64,000 nt of DNA from CAZMCH01 sp964564735 (GTDB taxonomy: Bacteria; Poribacteria; DTPJ01). The DNA is taken from the NCBI GenBank assembly GCA_964564735.1, contig CAZMCH010000002.1, positions 40,580-104,579 of the forward strand, written 5' to 3'. Below, in pieces: positions 8,447-17,898 of the stretch (positions within the stretch are counted from its first letter, which is position 1; the number at the start of each line of letters is the position of its first letter). The notes beneath the pieces were generated by a model. It worked only from the letters and a program-made list of their open reading frames with translations, had not been told where the DNA came from and ran no database searches. The translations under genes and the position numbers were made by a program.

Positions 8447-9535
8447 CTATAATACGATAATATCTGGTCTTTGCCATGTCTCATTATTATACTGAACAGA
8501 GATCATTGGGAAATCAGGCGAAGTAGTAATTATATCAGGCTTTCCATCGGTTGTTATAATAGTATCCTCAGATTTTGTTCCCTTGATTGATGGATTCCAT
8601 GCGAGAGCCTGTGGTATAAGGACTTTGCCCGTATTATTCGGTGTAGCAACATAATCTCGGGGTGCATATCCAGCAGGTCCGCCTTGATGATGGAACTGCC
8701 ATTCGCCGGGAAAACCTTTGTCTGTATACATCTGTTGTGCTTTGGCAAATATATCACCAATAATCGCATTGGGTCTGCTTTCTGAGATAAAAACTGTATC
8801 AACCTCAACAACAGCATTGTGCTTACGTCTTAATTCGTCTGACATTTTGCCAAAATGAAAAAGTCTTGTTACTGATGCGACTAATCCATATTTACGCCCA
8901 CAAATAACGATCATACCATATTTATTTACACGCTTATTTGTCGGCAAAGGATGACGATATCTTTCAATTCTATCATCGACAGCAATAAGAAGGACTATCG
9001 GCGTTATTTCACGACCGTAAAGTTCAGAAGCCATTATTCCTGCAATGTCAAATTCAGATAAGCCGGGTTTCATTAACTTGCAGACCTTACCAATAGCTTC
9101 TCCACAATTTTTGCCAAGCTCCTTATAATGCTCAACTTCTGAGTCAGTGAGTATATATCTAAGCTCTGCAACCGCTGATGCGATATTAATAGCACCATTC
9201 ATTGGCATATCTGAGCCAATTTTCTTATCTTTGCATAATTCATCAATAATCTTGTCTTTTTGAGCATTATCAAACCAAAAATGTTCTTTTAACTTACAAT
9301 CCAGATTTGATAATTCCTCTTCCTGTAATCTTTTTGCCTCAATATTATTTGTTATAAGAAAAACCTCATCATTTGTAACAAAGAAAGAACCAACACTGGA
9401 CTCCGATGCCATAGCAACATGACCCCTTCCGCCATCGGATAGCCATGCGTAGTTTGATTGATTTGAAAGCATAACTGCATCAAGCTGTTTTTCTTTCATA
9501 AGCCCACGTATCTTTGATAACTTCGCATTTGCCAT
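8447..9535 (-). CDS. M24 (creatinase/aminopeptidase P fold) protein lacking metal ligands
   Basis: 362 residues with the two-domain layout of the family: a creatinase-type N-domain (1-~125) and a pita-bread domain (~130-362). By comparison with aminopeptidase P, the five metal ligands Asp, Asp, His, Glu, Glu correspond here to Cys212, Ser221, His282/283, Asn314 and Glu323, so three of five are lost. Like creatinase, which uses the fold without metal, it may catalyse a non-peptidase reaction or be inactive. AGGAGG precedes the ATG. It ends the metK-led operon. Calling it Xaa-Pro aminopeptidase would over-interpret the fold. Confidence 0.75.
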   Translation of the reverse strand: MANAKLSKIRGLMKEKQLDAVMLSNQSNYAWLSDGGRGHVAMASESSVGSFFVTNDEVFLITNNIEAKRLQEEELSNLDCKLKEHFWFDNAQKDKIIDELCKDKKIGSDMPMNGAINIASAVAELRYILTDSEVEHYKELGKNCGEAIGKVCKLMKPGLSEFDIAGIMASELYGREITPIVLLIAVDDRIERYRHPLPTNKRVNKYGMIVICGRKYGLVASVTRLFHFGKMSDELRRKHNAVVEVDTVFISESRPNAIIGDIFAKAQQMYTDKGFPGEWQFHHQGGPAGYAPRDYVATPNNTGKVLIPQALAWNPSIKGTKSEDTIITTDGKPDIITTSPDFPMISVQYNNETWQRPDIIVL

Positions 9536-9585
9536 TCTTTTTCCTCCTAAAAATCATCAAGCATTTCAATTGATTATGTGCTTAT

Positions 9586-10386
9586 TTAGCTGAATTTTTC
9601 ATGCCTGAAGATGATTTCGTCAAATTTATCTTCGCTAACTCCAGCCTCTTTTAATATTCTTTTTTGCATAGAGAAATCACCAAACTCAACAATCCTATGT
9701 GTATCAGTTCCCAAAGATAACTTTACACCTTCATCGATACACATCTTAATAAAATAAATATCAGGGTCGGGATAATTATGGCTATTTATTTCTAGTGCTA
9801 TATTCGCTTCTTTGGCTTTTAGTATAATTGGGCGTGCAACTTCCCTAGGAACTTCCATTTTATGAGCCTTAAACATGCGTGTAGGATGAGCAAGAATATC
9901 AAGATTATTTTCAAGAAGCATCATTGTATAATCCATGAATTCAACAAGCATGGCTTTTGGACTGAGACCATTACTAACGCAAGGGAGCCAATGGATTCCA
10001 CCAATTAATATATCAAGCCTATCTCGATATTTTTGGTTAAAGACCAATTTTCCGTTTTTTGCAACATCCGCTTCTGTTCCAACAAGTAATTTCAGATCAT
10101 CACCGTTTTGTTGGAGTTTTTCTCTATGTTCTTCAATCATTTCAAGATAATTCTCAAAACTTGCGTCACCGATTTCCATGACATCGAGAAACAGATTATA
10201 ATCCAATATATATTTATACTGCCATGCAGAACGCCCATCAAAATATTGATGATGGGCATGATCAGTTATAGTAAAGCCCTTGATTCCCTTTACTTTTGCC
10301 ATCTTTATTAAATTATCAATTGTAAGATCACCTTCATGGCAGTATGATCTCTTTGTATGTGTATGATAGTCATATTCAAAAACCAT
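9586..10386 (-). CDS. PHP-domain phosphoesterase
   Basis: 266 residues from the ATG at 10386 (MVFEYD), which has GGAG seven bases upstream and follows the glycosidase stop by 14 bases; the longer frame would overlap that gene. The metal-binding motifs of the PHP family are seen in order: DYHTHTKRS near the start, TDHAHH at about 45, a GTEAD strand, GGIHW, AHPTR and the closing LGTDTHR. Relatives include histidinol phosphatase and YcdX-like phosphatases; the substrate here is not evident. A second, unrelated PHP protein is at 18212. Confidence 0.82.
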   Translation of the reverse strand: MVFEYDYHTHTKRSYCHEGDLTIDNLIKMAKVKGIKGFTITDHAHHQYFDGRSAWQYKYILDYNLFLDVMEIGDASFENYLEMIEEHREKLQQNGDDLKLLVGTEADVAKNGKLVFNQKYRDRLDILIGGIHWLPCVSNGLSPKAMLVEFMDYTMMLLENNLDILAHPTRMFKAHKMEVPREVARPIILKAKEANIALEINSHNYPDPDIYFIKMCIDEGVKLSLGTDTHRIVEFGDFSMQKRILKEAGVSEDKFDEIIFRHEKFS

Positions 10387-10400
10387 GCTAAACTCCAAAA

Positions 10401-11993
10401 TTAGACTTTTTCTAAAACCAATATATGATCCTGAAAGATAGGTGGATTTGGCGATCGCCATTTTCCTTCACTATCAGGCTTAATTTCCCCTAAATTTGTT
10501 TCATCACCACTTTGTGGATCCATATAAAATGTCCTATAAGTTATATTTGGCTCAATGTTTTTGACTAAAGCGCCAGAGAAGCCTGGGATATAAATAATTC
10601 TGACATTTTCAGGAATACCAGCGCAGAATGGTGCGCGGACGTTTTCTTTTGTTGCATGACCTTCCACCCAATCTGGATGTGGTTCAAAATCCCACCATGA
10701 ATAGCGCATTAACAATGCCTTTCCGATACCAATTTGTTCAGAACCCGGTAATTTATATGCGTCTTCCCATGTTGCATTGCCCCAAGACATACCATGCGGA
10801 GATGGTCCGTATGGCTTCTCTTTGGTGTTTACTTGCCATATTCCATTTGCCCCGTAAGTATGACCACATGCCCCACTTAGGACACATGACCAAAATGCGA
10901 ATCGTTGAACGTCTTGAAGGCTTGATCCGCCTATCCCTTCATAGCATACTTCACCGTTGAGAACAGGCATTTTTGGTTCTATTGCAAGGGAATCAATGAC
11001 CTGCTTCACAGTGTTTGGCATACTGCCCCAACCACCATGACCAGTCTGAAGCATATCGATATCAATAACAGAACGATCTTCAACTTGATTATGTCCGCAA
11101 TCCGTTGGATGAATAGTGATAGGATGATGATATGGATCAATTTCTCGTAAATATCTTCCTATTTCCGTCCAACCCGCTTTTGCTTGCGCAATTAATTCTG
11201 CTCTTTTATCACCCGGAGCTAGATAATATGGCATTGTCGCTTCACCAGCCAGACACCATACAACAGGAAACGCCCCATATCTTGCAAGCAGGTTACGCCA
11301 ATGTTTTTTTAGAATATCTACACCAACGAAATCAATAAAATATCCCCAACATGCAACAATACAAGGAACTAATCCTGATTTAACAAGCCATTGTATTTTT
11401 AGGTCAGCCATGTCAAAATAAGACGGATTGATCTTGCTGTAATCTTTTTCCCAAGGAAATCCAGCTTCATTTGCGCCTCTTTCGTCAAATTGATCCATAT
11501 CAGGATACAATCCTGCGACTATTTGTATAACAGTAAATCCTTTTTTTACACGATCAGCAGTGAGAAGCTGAAAGTCCTGAGTCCATTTCAGACGCTTTGT
11601 AAAGCCCATCCACCACGTATCAGCAAGCCAGAAGAAAGGCGTTCCGTCCTGATGCTCAAGATGTCTTTGATCTTGTGCTACTCTCAGTTTACCATGTTTT
11701 AGAAGCGGATTATTTCCCTCATAGGGAGTTACCTGTATTTCGCCTTCTAGCCCATGCAAATCGTTATTAGTGGTATCCGAACATAACGTCTTATAATTAT
11801 ATAAGCCAGCTTTTGGAGCGGAAAAACGAACTCTCCAAGTCTGATCCCCCGCCCAAAATGTTGGCACTCTCATTTCCGAACCATTAGGATCAGTGAAAAC
11901 AACGTCCAATTCAACATCGTTAAATGGATTTGAATATGCCTTTCCTGATGAAAATGACCATTCTATAGGGCAATTTTGTATGCCGTATTTCAT
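10401..11993 (-). CDS. DUF5060/DUF4038 glycoside hydrolase (apiosidase-like)
   Basis: 530 residues without a signal peptide. Residues 1-~90 form an Ig-like DUF5060 domain; ~95-440 is a (beta/alpha)8 barrel of the DUF4038 type, marked by the DGTPFFWLADTWW strand; the last ~90 residues are a collagen-binding-like beta domain often found after DUF4038. Glu251 (CLAGEATM) and Glu348 (VLNGEVCYEG) occupy the strand 4 and strand 7 positions of the acid/base and nucleophile in this clan. A cytoplasmic enzyme acting on imported oligosaccharides is likely. It lies within the metK-led operon, 15 bases after the deacetylase gene. Confidence 0.8.
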   Translation of the reverse strand: MKYGIQNCPIEWSFSSGKAYSNPFNDVELDVVFTDPNGSEMRVPTFWAGDQTWRVRFSAPKAGLYNYKTLCSDTTNNDLHGLEGEIQVTPYEGNNPLLKHGKLRVAQDQRHLEHQDGTPFFWLADTWWMGFTKRLKWTQDFQLLTADRVKKGFTVIQIVAGLYPDMDQFDERGANEAGFPWEKDYSKINPSYFDMADLKIQWLVKSGLVPCIVACWGYFIDFVGVDILKKHWRNLLARYGAFPVVWCLAGEATMPYYLAPGDKRAELIAQAKAGWTEIGRYLREIDPYHHPITIHPTDCGHNQVEDRSVIDIDMLQTGHGGWGSMPNTVKQVIDSLAIEPKMPVLNGEVCYEGIGGSSLQDVQRFAFWSCVLSGACGHTYGANGIWQVNTKEKPYGPSPHGMSWGNATWEDAYKLPGSEQIGIGKALLMRYSWWDFEPHPDWVEGHATKENVRAPFCAGIPENVRIIYIPGFSGALVKNIEPNITYRTFYMDPQSGDETNLGEIKPDSEGKWRSPNPPIFQDHILVLEKV

Positions 11994-12008
11994 AATGAAA
12001 ACCTCCCA

Positions 12009-12773
12009 TTATTTATCTAATCCAACCTTTTTACGCCATTGGATAATTCTTTTGGCTACCTCAACAACGGGCGCAACCCAGATTCTTTCCTTATTGCGAT
12101 TGAGAAAATTGCATAACTCACGAAAAGCAGACATTGATAAAGACAGATTCCCGCCATCGTCAATGCCATGCAGAGTCATTATGCCCCATTGAGATAGGCT
12201 TGCGGTTCTTTCTGCCAGACCAACCAATTCAATACCCGATCTGCCCTCAACAGCCCACGACCAAAGGTAATGTAAATCGCATGTTGCAGGAAAATTTCCG
12301 AATGGAAATTCACCAATACCACGTCCAGCAATAAAATGCTTGGCAACGATTGGAACATAGCTTTGTCTGCTTAATCCATGCCCTATATGGTTATTATAGC
12401 AAGGATAGCAAAATGTAAGATCGCTTTGATCAGGAAATAACGTGTTTATTCGCTTGGATGCTTCGACTATGTCTGCCTCAATTTCGTCAAGAGTCATATT
12501 TTCTAGGCATCTATTATTTCTTTCTGGTGAGAGCGCACGAGAGCAGATATGTGAGATCGTATGATTGCCGATCTCATGACCGAATTTGTGGACATCAATC
12601 CAAGGGGAGAGTTTTTCTGCCCAATCATTTCCGCTTGGGCAGACATAAAATGTGCTTTTAAGATCCAAATCGTTTAATATAGGAATAGCCTTTTCTATTT
12701 GATTAGGTCTTCCATCGTCAAATGTTAAAGATAAAGCGCCTGAGAAACCTTCTAACCAATGATTTTCTGACAT
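12009..12773 (-). CDS. Polysaccharide deacetylase (NodB homology domain)
   Basis: 254 residues, essentially only the CE4 NodB domain. The metal-binding triad is clear: Asp20 in LTFDDG and His71/His75 in GNHTISH; a later FCYPCYN strand stands where motif 3 (RxPY) is expected and a TLHGI segment corresponds to motif 5. No signal peptide is visible, so the substrate is probably intracellular or soluble. Motif 3 lacks the usual arginine, which may mean altered substrate choice. Tightly packed between the PqqD-like and glycosidase genes. Confidence 0.82.
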   Translation of the reverse strand: MSENHWLEGFSGALSLTFDDGRPNQIEKAIPILNDLDLKSTFYVCPSGNDWAEKLSPWIDVHKFGHEIGNHTISHICSRALSPERNNRCLENMTLDEIEADIVEASKRINTLFPDQSDLTFCYPCYNNHIGHGLSRQSYVPIVAKHFIAGRGIGEFPFGNFPATCDLHYLWSWAVEGRSGIELVGLAERTASLSQWGIMTLHGIDDGGNLSLSMSAFRELCNFLNRNKERIWVAPVVEVAKRIIQWRKKVGLDK

Positions 12774-12790
12774 TGCATATGTCCTCTATA

Positions 12791-13069
12791 TTAATTCTCA
12801 TAACCGACTAAACCCTTATCTGTCAATTCCTTAATAAAATCAGATACATCCTTATTTACTTCTGCGGTAACATCATCACAGTCTGATTTTATTTCTTCAA
12901 TTATATCATCAATTGTATGTTTTCCGTCAAGCATTTTCCATATAAAAACACCTACTGGATTTAGACCATGAGCATCTCCCGAGTCAGGATTGAACAATAT
13001 AGCCCAATCATCAAATTCTTCTCTTAATACTATAATTGGATTAGCTATTGGTTTATCATTATTTGGCAA
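12791..13069 (-). CDS. PqqD-family (ScmD-like) RiPP recognition chaperone, orphan
   Basis: 92 residues from a TTG start behind AAGGATG. The fold pattern is that of PqqD-like peptide chaperones: a beta-hairpin (IIVLREEFDDWAILFNPDSG), GLNPVGVFIWKMLDGKHT leading into three helices and a final GLVGY strand. The wording resembles most closely what I recall of ScmD, the chaperone of SynChlorMet peptide cassettes. Such domains bind leader peptides for radical SAM or other modifying enzymes, yet no precursor peptide, radical SAM protein or transporter is near. It sits between ahcY (42-base gap) and the deacetylase (17-base gap). Confidence 0.72.
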   Translation of the reverse strand: MPNNDKPIANPIIVLREEFDDWAILFNPDSGDAHGLNPVGVFIWKMLDGKHTIDDIIEEIKSDCDDVTAEVNKDVSDFIKELTDKGLVGYEN

Positions 13070-13111
13070 TTAAAATCACATCCTTTTCTTGTAAATTACA
13101 ATTAATAGGTA

Positions 13112-14368
13112 TTATGTTCCCATTGTCCATTCAGCAAGATAGCTGATTTGCTCTTCTGTTAATTCATCTATTTCGATTCCCATTGAAGCAAGTTTGAGCT
13201 TTGCTATACTTTCGTCAATTTCCTTTGGCACGGTATAGACTTTCTTTTCCAGTTTGCTGGCATTTTTAGCTATATATTCCGCACATAATGCCTGATTGGC
13301 AAAACTCATATCCATAACGCTTGCTGGATGACCTTCTGCAGCGGCGAGATTTATAAGCCTTCCCTCACCAAGAAGGTTGATTTTTCGTCCATCGTCGAGT
13401 GTGTATTCATCGACATATTCACGTATTCTGCGCTTGTTAATACATATTTTCTCAAGGGTATCAATATCAATTTCAACGTTAAAATGACCAGAATTGCAGA
13501 TTATAGCGCCATCTTTCATCAAATTAAAATGCTCTTCTCTGATAACGTAGATGTCGCCTGTTAAAGTAACGAATATTTCACCAATTTTTGCTGCCTCAAT
13601 AGAAGGCATAACGCTATATCCATCCATTGCCGCTTCTAATGCTCTGAGTGGATTGGTTTCTGTTACGATTACATTTGCCCCAAGTCCTCTTGCTCTCATA
13701 GCAACACCACGTCCACACCAGCCATATCCACAGACAACAACAATCTTACCAGCAAATAAGATATTTGTTGCACGTATAATTCCATCAACAGTGCTTTGCC
13801 CAGTGCCATATCTATTATCAAAGAAGTGTTTTGTATCCGCATCATTAACCGCAACAAGCGGAAACATTAAAACTTTGTTTGCTTCCATGCTACGAAGTCG
13901 AATTACTCCAGTTGTTGTCTCTTCAGTTCCACCCATTATATTATCTATAAGCTCTCGTCTATCTGAATGAATTGTGCTGACTAAATCTGCACCATCATCC
14001 ATAGTGATCATAGGTTTATGATCGAGTGCGCTGGCAATGTGTTTATAATATGTATCATTATCTTCGCCTTTTATTGCAAAAACAGGTATTTGATCATATT
14101 CAACAAGTGCAGCAGAAACATCATCTTGAGTGCTTAGAGGATTTGAGGCACAAACAACAAGATCAGCCCCACCAGCTTTTAGTGTTTTCATAAGCACAGC
14201 GGTTTCTGTTGTAACATGAAGACAAGCAGATAGTTTGATGCCTCTTAATGGCTTTTCTATGGTGAATCTTTCCCTAATCAATCTTAGGACGGGCATATAT
14301 TGCTCTGCCCATTCGATACGTAATTTTCCGTTTGGTGCAAGGTCTATATCTTTAATATCATAATTCAT
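13112..14368 (-). CDS. ahcY: Adenosylhomocysteinase
   Basis: 418 residues, the length of the bacterial/archaeal short form. It splits S-adenosylhomocysteine into adenosine and homocysteine, relieving product inhibition of methyltransferases. Visible motifs: HVTTETAVL at 51-59, the substrate-closing FDNRYGTGQS at 183-192, the NAD-binding GYGWCGRG at 214-221 and the late GHPASVMDMSFANQ segment. GGAGG lies nine bases before the ATG. The start overlaps the end of metK by 11 bases, so the two SAM-cycle genes are translated together under the SAM riboswitch. Confidence 0.96.
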   Translation of the reverse strand: MNYDIKDIDLAPNGKLRIEWAEQYMPVLRLIRERFTIEKPLRGIKLSACLHVTTETAVLMKTLKAGGADLVVCASNPLSTQDDVSAALVEYDQIPVFAIKGEDNDTYYKHIASALDHKPMITMDDGADLVSTIHSDRRELIDNIMGGTEETTTGVIRLRSMEANKVLMFPLVAVNDADTKHFFDNRYGTGQSTVDGIIRATNILFAGKIVVVCGYGWCGRGVAMRARGLGANVIVTETNPLRALEAAMDGYSVMPSIEAAKIGEIFVTLTGDIYVIREEHFNLMKDGAIICNSGHFNVEIDIDTLEKICINKRRIREYVDEYTLDDGRKINLLGEGRLINLAAAEGHPASVMDMSFANQALCAEYIAKNASKLEKKVYTVPKEIDESIAKLKLASMGIEIDELTEEQISYLAEWTMGT

Positions 14369-15500
14369 TTTTTAGTGCCTCCGCAAAATCCGTAATTTCC
14401 CATGTAAAGCCATCTTCTTCACGTCCAAAATGTCCATAGGCGGCAGTTCTCTTATATATTGGTCTTCTGAGTTTCAGGCGTTCAATAATTCCTAATGGAG
14501 TAAAATCAAAGTATTTACGAACAAGCTCTACCAATCTTGAGTCATCAACTTTGCCAGTATTGAAAGTGTTTATCATAATTGAAACGGGTTCGGCAACACC
14601 AATAACATAGGCAAGTTGAATCTCACATTTATATGCTAATCCTGCAGAGACAATATTTTTGGCAGCATGTCTTGCAGCATAGGATGCGCTCCTGTCAACT
14701 TTTGTTGGGTCTTTTCCAGAGAAACACCCTCCACCGTGACTAGCGGCGCCACCATAGGTATCAACTATAATTTTACGTCCAGTAAGTCCGGTGTCGCCAT
14801 GAGGTCCGCCAACGACAAATCGTCCAGTTGCATTTATGAAATACTTTGTATTATTTGTAATAAGGTTTTGTGGGATGACTTTCTTAATAACTTCCTCCAT
14901 AATACCTTCTTCTAGTTCTTTTTGTGGTACATCTGGATCGTGTTGTGCAGCTATAACAACTCCATGAACTTTTGCAGGCATCCAATCAACATATTCCACA
15001 CTAACTTGGGACTTTCCATCAGGGCGTAAAAAACTCAAAATGCCCTGTTTTCTTGCTTCGGATAATCTTCTTGTCAATCCATGAGCAAGCATTATTGGCA
15101 AAGGCATTAATTCAGGTGTTTCAATACAGGCATATCCGATCATCATTCCTTGATCGCCAGCCCCCTGACGATCAACACCCATCGCAATATCTGGTGATTG
15201 TTCGTCTATTGTTGTGAGGACTGCACATGTCTCAAAATCAAAGCCCGTTTTTGCATCATTATAGCCAATTTCCTCAACAGTATTTCTAACAATTTTCGGA
15301 ATATCAACATACCAATTTGTCGTGATTTCACCCGAGACCAAAGTAAGCCCTGTTGTAACAAGCGTTTCACATGCAACTCTAGCTTTTGGATCGTTGCCAA
15401 TAATGTCATCAAGAATAGCATCTGATATTTGGTCTGCAATTTTATCTGGATGCCCTTCTGTAACAGATTCAGACGTGAAGATAAAATTCCCTTTTGGCAT
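14358..15500 (-). CDS. metK: S-adenosylmethionine synthetase
   Basis: 380 residues, standard for MetK, which makes SAM from methionine and ATP. Motifs: FTSESVTEGHPDKIADQ at the N-terminus, GAGDQGMMIGYA near 115, and the phosphate-binding GGGCFSGKDPTKVDRS in the second half. AAGGAAGG precedes the ATG. It is the first gene after a SAM-I riboswitch and terminator, so rising SAM should shut it off together with six downstream genes. Confidence 0.97.
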   Translation of the reverse strand: MPKGNFIFTSESVTEGHPDKIADQISDAILDDIIGNDPKARVACETLVTTGLTLVSGEITTNWYVDIPKIVRNTVEEIGYNDAKTGFDFETCAVLTTIDEQSPDIAMGVDRQGAGDQGMMIGYACIETPELMPLPIMLAHGLTRRLSEARKQGILSFLRPDGKSQVSVEYVDWMPAKVHGVVIAAQHDPDVPQKELEEGIMEEVIKKVIPQNLITNNTKYFINATGRFVVGGPHGDTGLTGRKIIVDTYGGAASHGGGCFSGKDPTKVDRSASYAARHAAKNIVSAGLAYKCEIQLAYVIGVAEPVSIMINTFNTGKVDDSRLVELVRKYFDFTPLGIIERLKLRRPIYKRTAAYGHFGREEDGFTWEITDFAEALKNEL

Positions 15501-15553
15501 TTTTGCCTTCCTTTCTTTAAACAGCTAATTATCATAAAGAAAAATTACAACAC

Positions 15554-15582
15554 AAATAAAAAACCCCCCGCTATGCGGAGGG
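15554..15582 (-). terminator. Riboswitch-controlled terminator
   Basis: On the minus strand CCCTCCGC-ATA-GCGGGGGG (15564-15582) is a strong hairpin followed by TTTTTTATTT. It lies 17 bases after the SAM-I aptamer and before metK, the expected expression platform of this riboswitch class. Confidence 0.9.
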
Positions 15583-15598
15583 TATATTAACAGCATAA

Positions 15599-15710
15599 GA
15601 ATTCCCATCTTTCAGAAAAGGTCTCCTGCAGGATTTGGCACCTTGTGTAAATATACACAGGTTGTCAGGCTTCTCAGGGCCGGTCCCTCCGCCATTCTTG
15701 ATGTGAATTC
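15599..15710 (-). promoter_or_regulatory. SAM-I (S-box) riboswitch
   Basis: Read on the minus strand this has the conserved core of the SAM-I aptamer: ATCAAGAATGGCGGAGGGAC, the GCCCTGAGAAGCCTGACAAC junction, GGTGCCAAATCCTGC and the closing GAAAGATGG. The P1 stem pairs GAATTC at 15705-15710 with GAATTC at 15599-15604 and continues inward to ATC/GAT. An intrinsic terminator follows. By class knowledge, SAM binding stabilises P1 and allows termination, turning off metK and the genes behind it. Confidence 0.95.
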
Positions 15711-15782
15711 CATATTATTTTATATTCAATTTTGGGCATCATTCGGAGATATGTTCAATCCCTAAATAAATTTTATCAGGCT

Positions 15783-17726
15783 TTATTCAGTTTTATCTTG
15801 CTCTGTTGCTTCTTGTTCCTCGTCTTTGGGCTGTTTTAATGACTTTCCAACAACATCAGCAAGAGTTGTTCTATCGTTACGAGTTTCGTCATTATATTGG
15901 TTTAAATCTGTTCTCTCTTGATCGCCCTTAACCTCTTTTAAGCTTAATCCTATTCGCCTTTCTTCTGGGTCAAGGCTTATAACTTTAAGCTCAAGCTCAT
16001 CACCAATTGATACCACTTCATTGGGGTTGTCAACATGCTTTTCATCTAATTCTGATATATGAATCAAGCCCTCAACGCCTTCTTCTAGTTTTGCAAAGGC
16101 TCCGAAATTGGTGATATTTACAATTCTACCAGTAACAACAGAACCAATCGCATATTTTTCTGGAACCTGTATCCATGGGTCTGGTTCGATCTGTTTTAAG
16201 CCAAGAGAAACACGTTGTTTTTCAGGGTCTATGCTAAGGACAATAGCCTCGACTTGATCTCCCTCTTTAAGAACATCGGAGGGGTTCATAGCACGTTTTG
16301 CCCATGATAGATCAGATACGTGAATTAATCCGTCAATACCTTCTTCAATCTCAATAAAAGCGCCAAAATCGGTAAGATTACGAACTCTACCTATGATTTT
16401 AGATCCTACTGGATACCTATCAGCAAGAGCTTCCCATGGGTTCATCTGTAACTGTTTCAATCCAAGAGAAATCTTTTGTTTATTTGGATCGATATCTAGC
16501 ACTTTTGCTTGAACTTCATCACCTTTTTTCAAAACCTTAGATGGATGAGGAACTCTTCTTGTCCATGACATTTCTGAAACATGAATCAAGCCTTCAACAC
16601 CCGGCTCTAGTTCAATGAAAGCTCCATAGTCAACAATGCTTACAACCTTGCCAGTAACAATAGAATCTATCGGATACTTTGTTTCTACACTTAACCAAGG
16701 ATCTGCGAATTTTTGTTTCATTCCAAGCGATATTTTACTGGCTTCGGCATCAACCGATAAAATCATTACTTCAACTTTATCGCCAACAGCAACAACCTCA
16801 GATGGATGATTAACCCTACCCCAAGACATATCAGACTTATGTAGTAGTCCATCAACCCCGCCAAGATCAATAAACGCGCCAAACTGCGTTATATTTTTGA
16901 CGATACCATCCCTTACTTGTCCAACTTCAAGAGTAGATAAAGTGGCTTGTCTCTTTGATTCACGCTCTTCTTCAAGTATGACACGCCTTGATAAAACAAT
17001 ATTACGTCGACGTTTGCTCAGCTTTATAACCTTCATATCAAGGGATTTGCCGATATATTTATCAAAATTCTGGACAGGTCGTAATTCTACTTGTGAAGCA
17101 GGTAAAAATGCTTTAACGTTGTCAATTTCGACCTTCAATCCACCCTTAATTCTTTTTGTAATCCTACCTTGAATAGAATCCCCTCTTTCATGAGCTTCAG
17201 CAATTCTATCCCAAACAATTTTTTGATCGGCAATCTCTTTGGAAAGAACAACCAATCCATCCTGATCTTCTTTCCTAAGCAGATAAACATCAACAGCATC
17301 GCCAACTTTTACTCTCGGTGTGCCATCGGGATCCGTTCCGAATTCAGATATGGGGATGTAACCTTCTGACTTGTATCCCACATCAATCATGACTTCGTCA
17401 CGATCAATCTTAATAACAACACCTTTTACAATCTCACCTTCCTCAAAATCCCTCAGTGTTTCATCATAAGCCTCAAGAAGATTTTCGGTTTCATCGGAAA
17501 ACATTATATCATCTTCGTCATCTTCCGATACCGTGTCTTCTGCTGGTATCTGATCTTCTGCTGGTTGTTGTTCAGCTTCAATATGGCTAGATTGCACGTT
17601 TTCATCTGACTGTTGAATGTCTTCTACTTCAACAGTCTCAACTTCTGTATTATCTCCAGCCTGAATATCATGCTGAACATCTGATTCTGTTTGTTCTTCG
17701 TTTAAAATTGAGTCTTTTTCATCCAT
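15783..17726 (-). CDS. rpsA: 30S ribosomal protein S1
   Basis: About 647 residues. An acidic, Glu/Asp/Gln-rich N-terminal extension of ~85 residues precedes six S1 RNA-binding repeats; repeats 3 to 6 carry the typical FGAFI...GVDGLLH/GLIHVS core and are most alike. The protein helps mRNA bind the 30S subunit. AGGAGG lies 12 bases before the ATG at 17726; a TTG one codon upstream (17729) has tighter spacing and may be used instead. The long acidic head is unusual for S1. It lies upstream of the riboswitch and is transcribed separately from metK. Confidence 0.93.
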   Translation of the reverse strand: MDEKDSILNEEQTESDVQHDIQAGDNTEVETVEVEDIQQSDENVQSSHIEAEQQPAEDQIPAEDTVSEDDEDDIMFSDETENLLEAYDETLRDFEEGEIVKGVVIKIDRDEVMIDVGYKSEGYIPISEFGTDPDGTPRVKVGDAVDVYLLRKEDQDGLVVLSKEIADQKIVWDRIAEAHERGDSIQGRITKRIKGGLKVEIDNVKAFLPASQVELRPVQNFDKYIGKSLDMKVIKLSKRRRNIVLSRRVILEEERESKRQATLSTLEVGQVRDGIVKNITQFGAFIDLGGVDGLLHKSDMSWGRVNHPSEVVAVGDKVEVMILSVDAEASKISLGMKQKFADPWLSVETKYPIDSIVTGKVVSIVDYGAFIELEPGVEGLIHVSEMSWTRRVPHPSKVLKKGDEVQAKVLDIDPNKQKISLGLKQLQMNPWEALADRYPVGSKIIGRVRNLTDFGAFIEIEEGIDGLIHVSDLSWAKRAMNPSDVLKEGDQVEAIVLSIDPEKQRVSLGLKQIEPDPWIQVPEKYAIGSVVTGRIVNITNFGAFAKLEEGVEGLIHISELDEKHVDNPNEVVSIGDELELKVISLDPEERRIGLSLKEVKGDQERTDLNQYNDETRNDRTTLADVVGKSLKQPKDEEQEATEQDKTE

Positions 17727-17898
17727 CAAGGAAAAATACCTCCTAAAACATGTTTTTTGATATTTTTGACATAGGTAATTTTACAGAAATCTTATGATCA
17801 TTTCTGGATAAAATTAGCATACTATATCAGGATATTTAATATACAGCATTATTACAATATTGTCAAGAGCTGAATTGCTGAATTTGAAGATCAGACGT

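Noticed and set aside
12791..13069. Pyrroloquinoline quinone synthesis (PqqD)
   Set aside because: No pqqA, B, C or E is nearby and the sequence is closer to ScmD-like chaperones.
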